DNA of 64,000 bases, taken from assembly GCF_964340395.1 (NCBI RefSeq), contig NC_135556.1:7745001-7809000 (forward strand). The letters run 5' to 3'. This document shows, in pieces, positions 13,085 through 26,286 of the stretch. The translations under genes were made by a program, and so were the position numbers. The notes under the pieces are model-generated. The model saw only the letters and a list, made by a program, of their open reading frames with translations, was not told where the DNA came from and made no database searches. The stretch's first letter is position 1. Every line of letters starts with the position of its first letter. The DNA comes from Glandiceps talaboti (taxonomy: Eukaryota > Hemichordata > Enteropneusta > Spengelidae).

Positions 13085-14914
13085 AGTTGAAGTCCGCCGT
13101 GAGAAGTCGAGAATGTAAATGACGGCGACAGCAACAGCGACGGGTTGTTAAGTTGAACTGGAGGTTGACAACCATGGATATAGTGTCGCTGTCATTGGTG
13201 GAGTCGCTGATTTCATGATAGACTAACAATTAACACAATTTGACACAGAGCCAAATCTGTGCCATGCTCTAACCTCGCTCTCGGTTCCAATACTGAAACC
13301 AAGGTAAAGTGCATACCCGAGTGCATTAATAGCGGAGGGACACGTCCAAAGGCAAAACATGAAAACTAGGGAGATTCGATTCGTACCCAAGCGACTGAAG
13401 CGTTGAATTGTTCGGTATTCTTCTCGCTGCAAGTTTAATTTGCAATTTGAAAGTTGCACATAGGTGACACATTTCGTAGCCTAGGAACTTGCTATCTGCA
13501 GCTTACTACCTGTTCTGACAAACGACATTGTCAAGCTGAATAGCCAAGTCCCTGGGCTATGAATTCGAGGATCTTTCTTCACATGTACCCTTCATGTTGT
13601 AAAAAAACCCGTTAACAACAGATTGGTTTTTATGACGGTGTATCCAGTGTGTTGCAAGCATTGTCACACCGTTCATTTACGCTGTACTGACAACGCATAC
13701 CGATTGTAATATATTGTGGGAATTTCAGAACAACATAACTGTCGATCATTGCCGGGAAACAGTTAAAGTTGTCATCGCCATTGTGTTGAAGATACTTGAA
13801 ATTTTAATAGGTTAGTTTCTGCCTTTCTAAACGAATTAATCACGCCCCATTGCATACCCAAATTACAATCTTTGTTCTTTTTGGTGAAAATTGAAACAAT
13901 TAAAACTAACCAGTAATTACCGAAACACTGTCACCATTAGAATAGATACTCATCAGGTCTATTTGCTTTGTTTGAATAGACTCATTCGCCCTTTGGACAT
14001 TCAGGTGTGTTCCTTTGTTTCTGTAATAAATTAATAAATTAGGAAATTCCGTTTGGAATCACTTAAAACTATTGTTGATATTTCTACAGAGGAGTTGATC
14101 ATTCTTACAAATCGCTTAGCCTAGTTCCCGGGACATTCCTCACGTGTGTGGTTTTTTTTTTATTTCTGTTCTTCGCGATTCTCATCACATTTGATTAACT
14201 TAGCTTCCCACTCAATCGAGCATTCTGATATGGTGCCGTATCGTGGGGGTCGTGACCGCTATTCACAATAAATGACTGTACATCGCATACCGTAGTCCTG
14301 TAGTTCAGTGAGTGATAGCACATCTTGGCATGCCTTGCATTGAATTGTGTAAGTTCGTCGCCAGGTTGATGCCACTAAATTGCTTATTTTCCTAACAAGG
14401 TTTTAACTTGGAGACTACATTTACACGAAAACGTAATGCGCACTTTAAAGTTGAGGAGCGGTAAAGCTGCTTCAAAGTAGATCTTCAAAAGCCCGCATAT
14501 ATATGATTCAGATTAAGCTGAAGTGATTCATTCCACTTCATAGATTGTTGTGTTACTACACGCATACCTAACATTCTGCCAGGTAACTAAAGTCTATATA
14601 CAAATACAATATACACTGGGATGTTGTATTTCTAGTGTTTATTCTGACTTCGAGACCACAAACAAATGTGGTGGTCGGAAATTTACTCAAGTTCATATAT
14701 GTATTACTGTAGTATGCATTTGCTATGTATAGCATTATATCGACCCCCATACCGATCTATCCAGTATTGACTTGAGTAACAAATGCCCCTTACCAATAAT
14801 TTAAGTGCCTGTACCCATTTCTTCCGAAATATTCCAATAGTCCCTCCCCTGGGTCTCATGCTTCTTCCCGCTCCCATACCATTCGTGTCTTTATGTATAC
14901 TTCTATCTATTTAC

Positions 14915-14947
14915 AAGGCGTGGGTTCGAATCCCACCGCTTCCACCG
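14915..14947 (+). tRNA. 3' half of a tRNA-Leu-like sequence (pseudo-tRNA or SINE remnant)
   Basis: GGCGTGGGTTCGAATCCCAC gives a perfect T-arm stem-loop and B box, followed by CGCTTCCACC like an acceptor 3' strand. This matches the end of metazoan tRNA-Leu of the AAG/CAG type. The D-arm, anticodon arm and 5' acceptor strand are absent upstream, so it is a fragment, not a working gene. Confidence 0.5.
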
Positions 14948-15507
14948 TGTAATATAGTTGCTGACTACATTTCTTGATCTACTCCTGATCTTAACTACCC
15001 AAACAGCAACACATGGTTACCTACGACATTTTGACATGCTTAACAAGTTGTTGACATCGTCAACTGCTAAGTATTGATAGCATTTTCTCAGGCATGCATG
15101 CCTGGGCATTCGATATGCAGTCTTTTGAAAAGTGGCTATCATACATTATGTCGTGACTCCAGCCGGTGTAGAGAGAGAGTGCTAACAACGTTAACAATAC
15201 CGGGGTCACCACAATCCTGCCCTCATAATATCCAACAGATCCGGGGGTTTTTTTTGGAATACAGTAAGATTTACTTCGTGGTAATGACTACGCAACCGTG
15301 CGATGTAAAGTATAAAATTAGCTTACTGTTCTACTTAACTCTACATGATCAAATTACGGACATGCAGCTGTAAGGGCTAGGGTCTTAAAATGGTATAACA
15401 TCGACGTAGATACATGTATACATGTCTCCTAGTCTACAGGATATGCGTGCCTTCGAATCTCAAGATCAATCTTCACCCTGACGTGAGAAGAGATTCGGAC
15501 CATGGAT

Positions 15508-15551
15508 ATCTATCTATCTATCTATCTATCTATTATATATATATATATATT
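15508..15551. repeat. (TATC)n-(TA)n microsatellite
   Basis: A short TATC tetramer run followed by TA dinucleotides. Confidence 0.85.
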
Positions 15552-15817
15552 GCTCTTAAAGGCCACCGGTCCAAATCGCATATTTACAAAAAACAAAAAC
15601 ATAAATAGTTACAGCATACAAAAAAAATACAAAGATATAAATTAATTATGGAATAAATAACTACATTCTTTTCTTAACTTGAATGATTCGTATACAAAAA
15701 TTGCCAATTTGATTATTACAGAATTCTTACTATATGGCATGAGAGCATAACATTTTTCTATAGTAGGTATTTATATGACCACTTTGGTAATTATTTTTCC
15801 CCAAGATTGTGGTACAC

Positions 15818-15835
15818 GGGGGGGGGGGGGGGGGG
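15818..15835. repeat. Poly-G tract
   Basis: An uninterrupted run of about 16 G. It is one of many homopolymer G/C runs in the window and is G-quadruplex-prone. Confidence 0.9.
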
Positions 15836-15898
15836 CAAGCTGAAATGAAATAAAATTCGTCCTCAACACCAGTTGGCAAATTAAACTTTGCAAAAACA

Positions 15899-15966
15899 GT
15901 CTCCAAATCACGGAGCCACGGATTCGAAGCCGCGGATAACCTCTAGACTATCCAAGCTAGCCACGA
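15899..15966 (-). repeat. Possible tRNA-derived SINE head
   Basis: On the minus strand, GTGGCTAGCTTGGATAGTCT resembles an A box and GGCTTCGAATCC, 20-some bases on, resembles a B box. The clover-leaf is poor and no tail was delimited, so this is weak. Confidence 0.3.
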
Positions 15967-17127
15967 TCACCATACACTACACCGTGAATGAGTATGATGA
16001 GTTATTTTAGCCTATCACGTCTACATTGCGAGCTGTGTGATTTTGCTTCGCTTCGCTTCTCATTCATACTGAGAAATGGAGCACAGATAGTGATCTAGAC
16101 ACCTTGAATTTGGCCCTAAACTTATTTTAACTTAGTATAGCCCATAGACTTGGTTATCAAGAGTCCAACGATGTCTTTCACGGGCCAGTATATCAAGTCA
16201 GATGGCGAAGAGTAATTTTAGCTTTTACTATTTACATTATATTATAGCTTAGCTGAAATCATTTTTACTCAACGTGAAAGATAGCCTGGACGCTGTGCTT
16301 GTAGTCGGCTGGCGGGTTATTACCCTGTGAGTTTTGGGCAATAGCCCGCATATACAAGCTTATAGTCTAGGCTATAGGGAAGACCACTGAGAAACTATAC
16401 ACATTATAAGGGTAGGTTTATTTAGTGTTACTCAACACATTTAACATATATAAATTATGTAGTTATATATTAAGTACTCTTTGTCCAAAACTCGTTTGTC
16501 AGCGAAATAAAGTAGAAGTATTAACTGCTATTATAAACTATTGTGGAAAATGTTGTTTGCACTAAAAACATTTGTGCGCCAAAATAAATACATTCACGGA
16601 ATTATTATTATTATAGTAATTATTTATTCATGGAACGAGACTCTGGATATTTCAGTGACGGTGTGAGGGAGAAACGAGAATTGTGTACTGAAAAGTTTGG
16701 CAGAAAGAAGGCGTATTTACTACATGTAGAAAGGTGTCGGTTCGAGAGCGGCGAACGAGAATGTCAAGGGAAATAGCCAAGTCTCTCCACTCTAGATATT
16801 GTCCTGTCGTCTCCTTCCACACGTCAAAATTCAAGTACATTGGCAACAACTTAACCGTGACTTGACAACGTAAAACCAATGGGCATCGTTGTATTTTTTT
16901 GTTTGATACGTTCTATCCCGGTTGCCGCCAAAATATTTACTTTGACAGATATGAAATCGTTTGGAAATGGTTGTTTATTGAACTCTTATGGTCTTTTTTA
17001 TCACATACGTGAAAGCGATGAAGTGTCGTTGCTGAGAAACACGTACAGTTGTACATGTATACGTGTAGTTGACAAGAACCACGCCAATTAATTATCTAGA
17101 AGCGGTCAACAGGTTAAAATTCGCCAA

Positions 17128-17181
17128 CATGAACTGACCATGGATGTATTAGGGTCTCCCCTAATACATCCATGAACTGAC
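17128..17181. mobile_element. Mini hairpin element flanked by an 11-bp direct repeat
   Basis: A perfect 16-bp inverted repeat (CATGGATGTATTAGGG at 17139-17154, its complement at 17159-17174) surrounds a 4-base loop. The direct repeat CATGAACTGAC occurs at 17128-17138 and again at 17171-17181, overlapping the right arm by 4 bases. The arrangement resembles a tiny foldback insertion with target duplication. Confidence 0.55.
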
Positions 17182-17677
17182 ATAATGTTAAACTTTCTTA
17201 GCAGTTACAATTACCGGAGGGGTCGGGGGACCGAGGGCGTCAGGTGGTGGCGGGCCATATTCTAGAAAATGGAATTAGGGGAGGAATGACACTTTATTTT
17301 GACTCGATGCATTATCTTACTTAGTATTCTAAATGATGTTTTATGATTTGGGCATGCCACCGTTGCCATAATGACGGCACTATGCTGCAACATACAACCA
17401 CTGCCACCGTTGTACCATAATATCATAACTTAGTTGGGGTACAGCATTCGATATCTGAGTGGGGCTTGGGGATTTTAGGGGGAAAATTTTACAGGCCTAA
17501 AATTGAAGAAAACATTGCTGATGAACTCAGTACAGACAAATATATGCTTCCCGGGTATACGTAATAGTCAAACAATTTGTTGTGATGTGCAAAGTAGCTA
17601 CAAATGCCAAAATTCCACATACCTAAACTATTCGAGATTATTGTCAAAGGTTTATACTAACTATTGGAAAATGCTGA

Positions 17678-17720
17678 AACAAAACAAAACAAAACAAAAC
17701 AAAACAAAACAAAACAAAAC
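17678..17720. repeat. (AAAAC)n microsatellite
   Basis: About eight perfect AAAAC pentamers. Confidence 0.95.
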
Positions 17721-19279
17721 ACTAGCATCAAACCACAGTCCCTCTATCACTCAATCTGCTTAAAATCTGATGTGGTGAAAGCGGCTAGATGTCTTTATTT
17801 ACCTCTATTTCCAACGTTTTATATAATTTGTTTTGTCCCGGGTGATCGCCGCCTTACCAGTTAATCGGTTGTCTATCACTCTGTGATCAAATCAGTATGT
17901 TAGTTTTCTGAATTCCAATTGTGATCAGAAGAGGGTATATTTTTTATTTACAATAAATATGTTGTTCACAGGCACTTAAATAATACATTTAATCGAATAA
18001 GTTTACAAATATCTATCAAAAAACAGTTGTGGGTTTTTTTCTAAAAGTTTCCAACATCAAAAGCTCATCCTGCAGATAATTAGCAATTAGAGCTTTTGCT
18101 TTGTGTACAGTGAAAGCTGGTTTAACACTTCAAATTCCCTAACCACCTGTGTTTTATAACCGAGAACAAAGTTTCCAACAAAGACTGATCTTAACGTTGA
18201 ATACCATGTTAACGGCTTAGTTGACATTTCCCAGAAAGAGGTTACATCACTACACTCAAATATATTATTCTTTGTATCATCGATCTCGTGACATTTGTGA
18301 CAAATTAAAATCGTGAATTAGGCCGTTTCTATTTGTAAAGTAAAGTTCGAATTATGTGACAATATATCATATAAAAGAAATTAATTGAACTGGGCTACTT
18401 TCTTAACAATATGCGTCTTTAAGCTTTAACTTTTGTAATCCACACCTCTTTCCAAAATACGTCACTTGTTCTATAGACCCTAGGGTCTATGCTTGTTCCC
18501 ACGTACTCGAGGCATACAATTTCGTCTATCTTTTCCAAACAAAAACCCATTAGAAGTCTGACTCATTGCATTTAAACTCGGAATAGGTTTTGTAGTTATT
18601 TTTACGAGATCTTTTTCGTGTAAAACAGGAGTGGCTTTATTAACTTTGTTTTGAACGAAGCTTTTCTCATTGTAGGAACCCATTCTTTTGGTATAGCGTT
18701 TATTATGATAGCGTATTACGATATCCAGTCTCTCTTCACGTTTGATTTGTCAAGTTGGAAATATAAATAACGCTCGAGTTAATCCAATCTGTAAGGAATA
18801 CAGGTTTGCCTTTGTCTGTCACAAAATTGGTCACCCAAATAACTTGGCACGGAATGTTTGAAACGTCTAACAGCTTTGTTGTTGTATTCTTTGCCTAGCG
18901 TTGGAAACAGAATTTGAATACTTCCCTGTAAAAAAGTGAAAGTTTATGTATTATCTACTGCTTTTGCCTGGTAATGTCAAGCGACCATCAGTGTGATTTT
19001 GTCAACCCCATCCAATCCGAAGAACAAAAAGAAAAGAAGGATATCTTCATTATTCAATATGTAGTCATTCTAGTCTTCGGACTTCAAGGTATGCCTGAGG
19101 AATAGACTGTGGGGGTTCACTGTGTTCTAGATCCATCTGTTGCATTGTATTCCCTAAATTGGGCAATTTAATGGCAATTATCGCAACCTGGATCTACTGA
19201 CACCATTCCAGGGTAATAGGTTACGAAAAACTATCCTATTTTCGTCCAGATGACAATAGTACAAATTACTACACACAAC

Positions 19280-19303
19280 CTCAGACCACTAAATGGTCTG
19301 AGA
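19280..19303. repeat. Short hairpin with CTCAGACCACTAAA end
   Basis: CTCAGACCA and TGGTCTGAG are inverted around a 4-base loop. The same CTCAGACCACTAAA sequence recurs at about 24.67, 24.94 (inverted) and 29.57 kb. Confidence 0.6.
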
Positions 19304-20639
19304 CACAACTAACAGCTATCATTACGACACGGTGGCCACCACCCCGAGTTGATTCAAATCTCTTACAGCGTTGGTATCTATTTATAAAGATTAATAGGTG
19401 CTTTTGAAGTTATACAACTATACCTAAAGTGCAACGTCATGGTAAGACACAAAAGCCACGTAAAAGTACGAAATAGTTTTCAGATCCGTACCTCAGTTCG
19501 GGGACGGAATGATGTGATGTCTTACCGGGCCAATGTGCATACCCATGTATTCTGAAAACCCTTCTGACCCATAGGAAACCCATTGGCTGTGTCTCCCGGA
19601 GTCCTAAGCGGTCCTGAAATCCTTCCTGACTCCTCAACCCCCCCCCCCCCACCCAGCCCAGAGACTTGCCTAACGGTGACCCTATGATTTCTCGTTACCC
19701 GACCGACCCAACATTTTCAGCTCCGACATCAATATTGAAAAAAAAAATTCGCCCTCCCTGTTAATATTGTGCAGAACTCTCTGGCAAGAATAAGCAAGTG
19801 TCTGGACTGTCAACGTACGCGTCATCTACAGTCATGGCGGCGGCGACGACACTGGTTCACGAACATAGTCTAAGTATTCTTTCATGACGGAAGTTATTCA
19901 AGTAGGGGGTCTGAGAATATGCCAATTTTGTAAAGAAAAGGATAGGCAGAGAAGATTATTTTTTTAATCGACCGACCGACCCATAGTTGTTATGAAAAAG
20001 TAATGACAGAACATATAATATTTAAAAAAATATGATCACCCTTAGTACAATCTCAAGAATCTCTCTAATTACTCTTGGTATAGAGAACTTCTTGAGTCGG
20101 TAGCACCCAGACAAGTCTCTGGGCTACTAAACGCGAATATGCATGTGGACACGAGTAACCTCAGACTTCTGGGGATACACCGACTGTGGTGTACAAATAT
20201 GTAGGTCAGACGAAGTGTGAATGGGATTAATTACATGTGTAGCACAATATACAAGAAGATATAATGTAATATCGATATAAGGTTTCAAGCGAGAATAAAG
20301 ACATCTAAACACTAGTAGACTGTTTAGGTGATATTTTATTAAAACTTTCAAGTGGTCGCAATTTATACTCGCTGAAAGAAAAGAATTTCAGCTAACTGTT
20401 TTTTCGTGTAATGCATGTTCTGTATGGCGTGTAATTCAGAGGATCTTTTGTCACAGATAGCTATCGTTTACCTCAATGCCGATGAACGACAATAATCGCA
20501 TATTTCTACTCAGTTCAGGTGAAGTTGTAATGCTATAAATAGTAGTTACCCTATACTTGAGTTGAGAAGAACGACCATTGGTTACATTTTCCTAAATTTA
20601 CTAAGTTACATGTTGTTCGTTGTCGCATTGTGCTGCGTT

Positions 20640-20766
20640 GAGTTGTATTGTGTTGTGTTGTGTTGTGTTGTGTTGTATTGTGTTGTATTGTATTGTATTG
20701 TGTTGTATTGTATTGTATTGTATTGTGTTGTGTTGTGTTGTGTTGTGTTGTGTTGTGTTGTGTTAC
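20640..20766. repeat. (TGTTG/TATTG)n pentamer array
   Basis: About 25 tandem pentamers alternating TGTTG and TATTG. Overlapping frames on both strands are Cys/Val/Leu or Asn/Thr low-complexity artefacts. Confidence 0.95.
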
Positions 20767-21160
20767 GTCGTTTCGCAGTACAGTTTTGCGATGCTGTGAT
20801 GTGCTTTCGTTCTTTGGTTTTGTTCATGTTAAAAAGGTTCGGTTGGAAACATTTTGTGTTTGTTTGAAGGTCCATACATGTTGTCAAATTGTATGTTACA
20901 ATGATAGGAAACGAAAGGCCAGTGGTGACCATACTTTCAAGACCTAGAGATAACTGAAGATTTTCCACTGCGCTGTCTTTACTGTTTTGTCTCAATTGTA
21001 TTCCGATATTGTGTTATGTTGTGTTCATTTAATAGGTTATGTTGTGCGTATGTGCGTTTTTCCGATACCGTTTGTTTTCTGCTGCCAATCATTGATTGTA
21101 TTCGTAGTCTTGAGGAATCAATTGAATCTTTAAAGTTCTCTCCTTTCGATATATAGTCTG

Positions 21161-21207
21161 GATTCCAACTGTGGTCTAACTGTGGTTAGTAGACCACAGT
21201 TGGAATC
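21161..21207. repeat. Perfect 18-bp-arm hairpin
   Basis: GATTCCAACTGTGGTCTA (21161-21178) is perfectly inverted at 21190-21207 around an 11-base loop. Outside the hairpin, TTCGATAT occurs on both sides (about 21146-21153 and 21214-21221), suggesting an insertion with duplicated flanks. Confidence 0.8.
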
Positions 21208-22363
21208 AAGCCTATTCGATATCAGACTCTTAACAGGCTTCATTGCATTGCCACAACACTGGTATATTCGAGGATGTTTGTTTTGTTTTCGTTTGCGGTG
21301 TGTGGTTTTCCTGTTGTTTTTAATACGTGTTTGATTTTGCGTTATTTGTCGAGAAAGGTTTAAATTTTGCAGTGGGTTGAGTTCAGAGCTAGTAATGTAA
21401 AAAACAAACTTGACCCAAGGTAACGATAATGAACATCGATCCTTTCGGGTGATTTACTAAAGAAAATACACCGCCATCGAACAGAGTGTACACACATTTA
21501 CTTATTGACATTACCTATCGTACAGTCCATGTATGTGATCTGTTACGAGATAGTTAAATTTGATTGTTATCCCACACGAGGGTTAACTTATTACAACAAA
21601 GGTATGCGCCAGAAACTGAATATCTACAATAACAACAACATGAAGGTGACATCGAGACTTTGTACGACTCGGGTGACTGGTCAATTTCTTCAATTTCTGG
21701 GTTGGATCGAACGAAACTTAGGAAAGGGAAGGGGTTCCCGTTTTGACCTTAGAAGTAATAAAAGTAATAGATTTAAGTTCATAATTCCAAATACTTTCGG
21801 AAACTCTCCTATATTCCTTTGACTTTTGAAAGGATATGAAGGGGTGGAGATGATCCTAATTTTAAAAGAGTTCAATGGGAGGGGGAGGGAAGGGTCTGCT
21901 TGATTATGAGGGATGGCTACAATGAGATGGTCGTGTCTGGAATGCGATGTTAATCCTCTCGTTTCGTCTGTACATCCTTCAGTTTTTACTATAATTGAGA
22001 TAATGTTTACACATTCGTCTGTTACTTGACAACCTCATTTTATTATGTAACTACTTCACATTTTATGCATACATTAAAATTAGCTGTGTAAGTCAGTGAA
22101 GTTGCTTTCTGAAAAGTTATGGATATTCGACATTTTACTATCATCTCAGTTTACTGAATTGTGGTTGAATATATTTATCCAATGTATAATGTAACCTGAA
22201 AATTTGACTCGCCTTGTATGTTGTCTTGGCAACGTTTTGAAACGTTTAAGATTAAAAGTTATTCTCTCAGACACACTATAATTATTCCATGAATTCGGGG
22301 AGGGGCTGTGCTTTTCAAAAGTAATGATGAGAGCGGTCTTCCTGTTTTGCTTGTCCAGAAAGA

Positions 22364-22456
22364 GCATCGTCGCAAACCACGGCCTCTTTTACGGCACCGT
22401 CCAAGCCGCACGCAAGTTCGCAGTGTATAACCACCTGTCCCCCACGTTGGCAAAAA
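22364..22456 (+). repeat. ACGGCACCGTCC dispersed family copy
   Basis: Begins CATCGTCGCAAACCACGGCC, continues TTTTACGGCACCGTCCAA, then diverges. Shares its head with copies at 23.33, 36.00 and 59.97 kb. Confidence 0.6.
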
Positions 22457-23327
22457 TGACTGGTCCTTTCGATCGTTGGAAGTCACGCTCGTTGAGATAG
22501 ATATCATGTCCTTGTCCAGACTCAGACGTCACGTATGCGGTGACGTCACTTATTCCGTGTCACATGATCATCGGGTGACAAAACACATATAGTTTATCCC
22601 TGTAGTAGTTTTTGAAATTTTCCAAATATATTATTTCGTGTCCACTTTTGTTGAAATTTTGTAGTTAACGTTGCCTGGACGAGGCCGTCGGCTTTTCATT
22701 TCGAACATTGGCTACCATCATATCTTAACAAACTGATGCATGTACAAAGGGCATACCCAAACGGTCCGTTTACTAAATTGCACTGTTGTGTTTTTTTCCT
22801 ACAGTATATTTATTTTCACCGAGAATCAACATTTATTTTATAACTATTAATACGTGTTTTTTTTTGAGAAAAAAATTGTTTAATTTGTTGTTTTTATACT
22901 ATGCAATATATGTCGTCCACCGTCCTTCCCGCCAAACCCACCACACATCTCGTCACGGTAACATGATTGTTTTGAGAGATCTATTAATTTTACGATCGAT
23001 AAATATACAAGTATCGATTATTCTGTAAAAAAAATGATGAACGTTCTCCGATTGATTTAAACATAAAACTTCGCCATGTTTTCTTTGTCAGAAATGAGTG
23101 GCATTGTCATCGATGGCACCATACAGTCGGCTTTAAGGGAGCCTTCAGTAATCACAAGGGGGGGCAGTGAACCAGCTGTTTAGTTGTAGTTTGCGGAGAG
23201 GAGTGTGAGTCACATGATTAAAGGGGTTTCAATTCAGTCGAAAGTCACAGTAAAATGAAAAACAAGTGCCTGTACGTAAACTTCAAAGACTCCACATAAA
23301 TACTAAATACTAGTATAGCCTTGGTCA

Positions 23328-23413
23328 ACGTCGTAAACCACACGCCTTTTTTACGGCACCGTCCGAAACGTATCCCCCTCAGCAGAAATATGGGCTCTGG
23401 TTTGCGAGAATAA
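23328..23413 (+). repeat. ACGGCACCGTCC dispersed family copy
   Basis: Begins CAACGTCGTAAACCACACG, then TTTTTTACGGCACCGTCCG, and ends GGGCTCTGGTTTGCGAGAAT. The start and end match the 59.97-60.07 kb copy, so this approximates the full element of 85-110 bp. Confidence 0.65.
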
Positions 23414-24340
23414 GCTGGGTACGAAATAGTTTGGCGTTTGTGAGTGATAATCAATCAATCAATAATTTTGCATAACAACATAGCAAGCATGGCAAAGCTT
23501 ACAAAAACAACATACAGAAATAAAGTGAATACAATACAATTCATTAACCAACTGTTGGAGGACTGTTTACATCTACAAGAAATTTTCCAAGAGGAAGTTT
23601 ATCGTTTGGCAAAAATTTACTTTTGTCATTTAAAGAATGAAAATTTGAATTGTTTAATGACAAAGAAGAACAATGTAACTTTCCTAATAATATTAGCCGC
23701 TAAACCAGGTATGGCGACAATTTGCAAATATATATAATATATACACACAGACGAGTGTTATTGAACAGTAGTGTCGCGTTGCTGTATTTCAGTAGTAGCA
23801 AATACTTCCAGCACCAGCCAATATAGTTCGGCTAGTTAGTTTCTTTTTATATCTTACACTATTATTATTTGTCAACAAGAAACTTGGGAAATAAGTAACA
23901 CTATTCGTATGTACAACATAGTTAATAGTTTATAATGTATTGTATGTTACCGGATAACCAGCTCTATGCATGTGGTTGTTGTGAAGTTCTAGGAAGGAAA
24001 TCCCACACACAGTTAGAAGTGTGGTATTTTAGTTTTAAAGCCGCTTAGCCACGTGACTGTTCTGTCATGGTTGTTCACCCCCCCCCCCCACGAGATTAGG
24101 GTAAGATTGGATACAACCAGATTGAGTGCTAAGACACACCCTCCTCTAAACTCGGATTAAACCGAATAAGGATTAATAATTAATGTAATTCAACAATTTA
24201 TCTAAATCCAAAACCCAAAAATAGATGGGTGAGTATTTTCAATATTAAAAAAGTACCAACAGTTTGTCCTAACCTCTTCTCTCTTTTTAAAAATTACAAT
24301 GTTGGAGCGATTTGGACATGCTTTGTGACAACGAAATGTT

Positions 24341-25249
24341 TTGATAAAATGGGTAGCAGTATTCATATCGTTGGTGTCAACGTTGATATACCTAAATACA
24401 AAGGTTCGCTGATTTTTTTTTAGTTGAGCGCAAATGACTTTTAATTTGGCAAGGAAGGTTCGCGATAGTGGGGTCGAAGAACTTTGAAGAACAATGATAT
24501 AACTATTAGTCTCAAAATAGAACATTGATGAATACAAGTTTAAAAAAAAACCATTAAACTAAAGAGCGTAATTCAGTAACAAAAGAAAGACATACACAAA
24601 CTGTAATATATCACTTATAGTCTATTACATTTAGAATACATTGATCAAAGTTGGAAACCTAGATGCAGCCTCAGACCACTAAAAGTGGCAGCCTGGTAGC
24701 CAACGGAAGCTCTTCGTGTAAACTTGGGAGAAGAGGAACTTAGGATTTGTTAGTCGGTGGGCAGTATTTGTACAAGTGTGTGTGGTGGGGTTGGGGATGG
24801 GGGTGGGGGTGCGGGTTACAGCTCCTGCCTCTCGAACTGATGGAAACTTTTAATTCAGTTCTAGTACACGAACACCTGTTTACACGAAGAGCTTCGTTGG
24901 CTAGCTGCATCACTAAAAGAATTAGTGGTCTGAGGCTGCATCTAGGTTTTCAACTTTGCTGTATTCTAAACGTAAGTGATATACTAGTATTGTTGTTTGT
25001 GTATGTCTTTCTTTCTTTTGTTATTGAATTACACTCTTTAGTTTAATGGGATTTTTTTTACTTTTGTTGTATTCATAGCTGTTCTATTTTTGGGACTAAT
25101 AGTTATACAATTAGTTCTTCGACCCCCCAGTATCGCGAACCTTCCTTGCCAAATTAAAAGCCATTTGTGATCAACTGAAAACAAATCAGCGAACCTTTGT
25201 ATTTAGGTATATCAACCAACCATATGAATACTGCTACCCATTTTATCAA
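24341..25249. mobile_element. Large inverted repeat (foldback), arms about 370-380 bp
   Basis: The left arm (about 24341-24723) is repeated in inverted, diverged form at about 24878-25249 around a 154-bp loop. Matching blocks: TTGATAAAATGGGTAGCAGT / CTGCTACCCATTTTATCAA at the outer ends, the AAGGAAGGTTCGCGATA block with its complement, CTAGATGCAGCCTCAGACCA / TGGTCTGAGGCTGCATCTAG, and GAAGCTCTTCGTGTAAAC / GTTTACACGAAGAGCTTC at the inner ends. Small indels separate the arms. A minus-strand frame of 111 codons lies mostly in the left arm and its flank; the right arm does not preserve it. Either a foldback transposon or a local inverted duplication. Confidence 0.85.
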
Positions 25250-26210
25250 AGGAAATATATCATTGTATTGCAATTGGGGGTCAGTTCAGCTGAATTAAAA
25301 GCGAAGACACTAGGTGTGTAAATGCCATTGCATAGTTTTATATTCCAATTTGAATGCTTTCACTTCAGTACTCAGTTCAACCCCACCTGACCGTGCTTCA
25401 ATTACTTCAAATGTCGGGGATCTCAAATCATAATTGTTTGTAAAGCTGAGAAGAAATATGCCAGTCACGTGTTTGGAAGAGATGACGGGGAGGGGGCTAA
25501 TTTAGAGTGGTAGAGGGAAAATTGTCTTATCATCTAGTGGGGAGAGAAAAGTGAGGAAAGTGCGGAGAAGGGGGGGGGCATTGTTAATATATTTCAATAT
25601 GAGCAGAGGAGGGGAGGTACTGTCTTTCTAGACTTCATGTCAAAACAATATCAGGATAGTTTCCGTACCCTCTTTCAGTCTTTGCAATGAGTTTGGTAAA
25701 TTGACTGCAGGTCGGATGAACCTGAAAACTTCAGAAAATCAGTAGGGTAGCTGTTGCTCTTTCACCATTTCCTTTAGTAGTTTACAGTTGTAATTGTAGC
25801 AATAAACTGTTTTATTACACTGACAATGCTTTGATTTGTAATCCAGTTGATGAGTACGTGTTAGAATAACACGAATTCGGTCATTTCAAACGTGATATTG
25901 TTGTGGCTAGTAAAACAATAATTGGTTACTCGATACATGCACTAGGGGTCCCACAAGAACAATCAAATTCTATTTATAGCACACGGTCGATATATTTAAT
26001 TTAGTGAACTGAAAGGCTTTTATAATTAAACTATAAAAGCGCAAATCTTATAATAAAATCATTCAAAAACACAGAGAAAGAGAAAAACAATATAAATCAT
26101 TGTAAAGCAAGTCCTCTCAAGATGTCACGATAGAAATGTCACAATTGCATGTACGAGGGCGCTTGTACTCGTTCTGTGACTAAAATCTTTATCAAACACT
26201 TGTGGTTCGG

Positions 26211-26286
26211 TAGTCTCGGTTACCCTGAAGCCTCACCGCTGATGGCTCACTTCGAAAGGGTGAACAGCCTGGGTAACCGAGATTAA
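26211..26286. mobile_element. Short foldback MITE, GGTTACCC family, copy B
   Basis: Terminal inverted repeats TCTCGGTTACCC and GGGTAACCGAGA enclose about 50 bp containing CCTCACCGCTG. Same termini as the 8.74 and 46.7 kb copies. Confidence 0.65.

Noticed and set aside
23444-23737. 97-codon plus-strand ORF
   Set aside because: No recognisable motif, AT-rich, no neighbouring splice context that I could join. Probably chance.
24202-24537. Minus-strand 111-codon ORF in the inverted repeat
   Set aside because: The second arm does not keep the frame and no domain is recognisable. Possibly a decayed element ORF, but not supportable as a gene.
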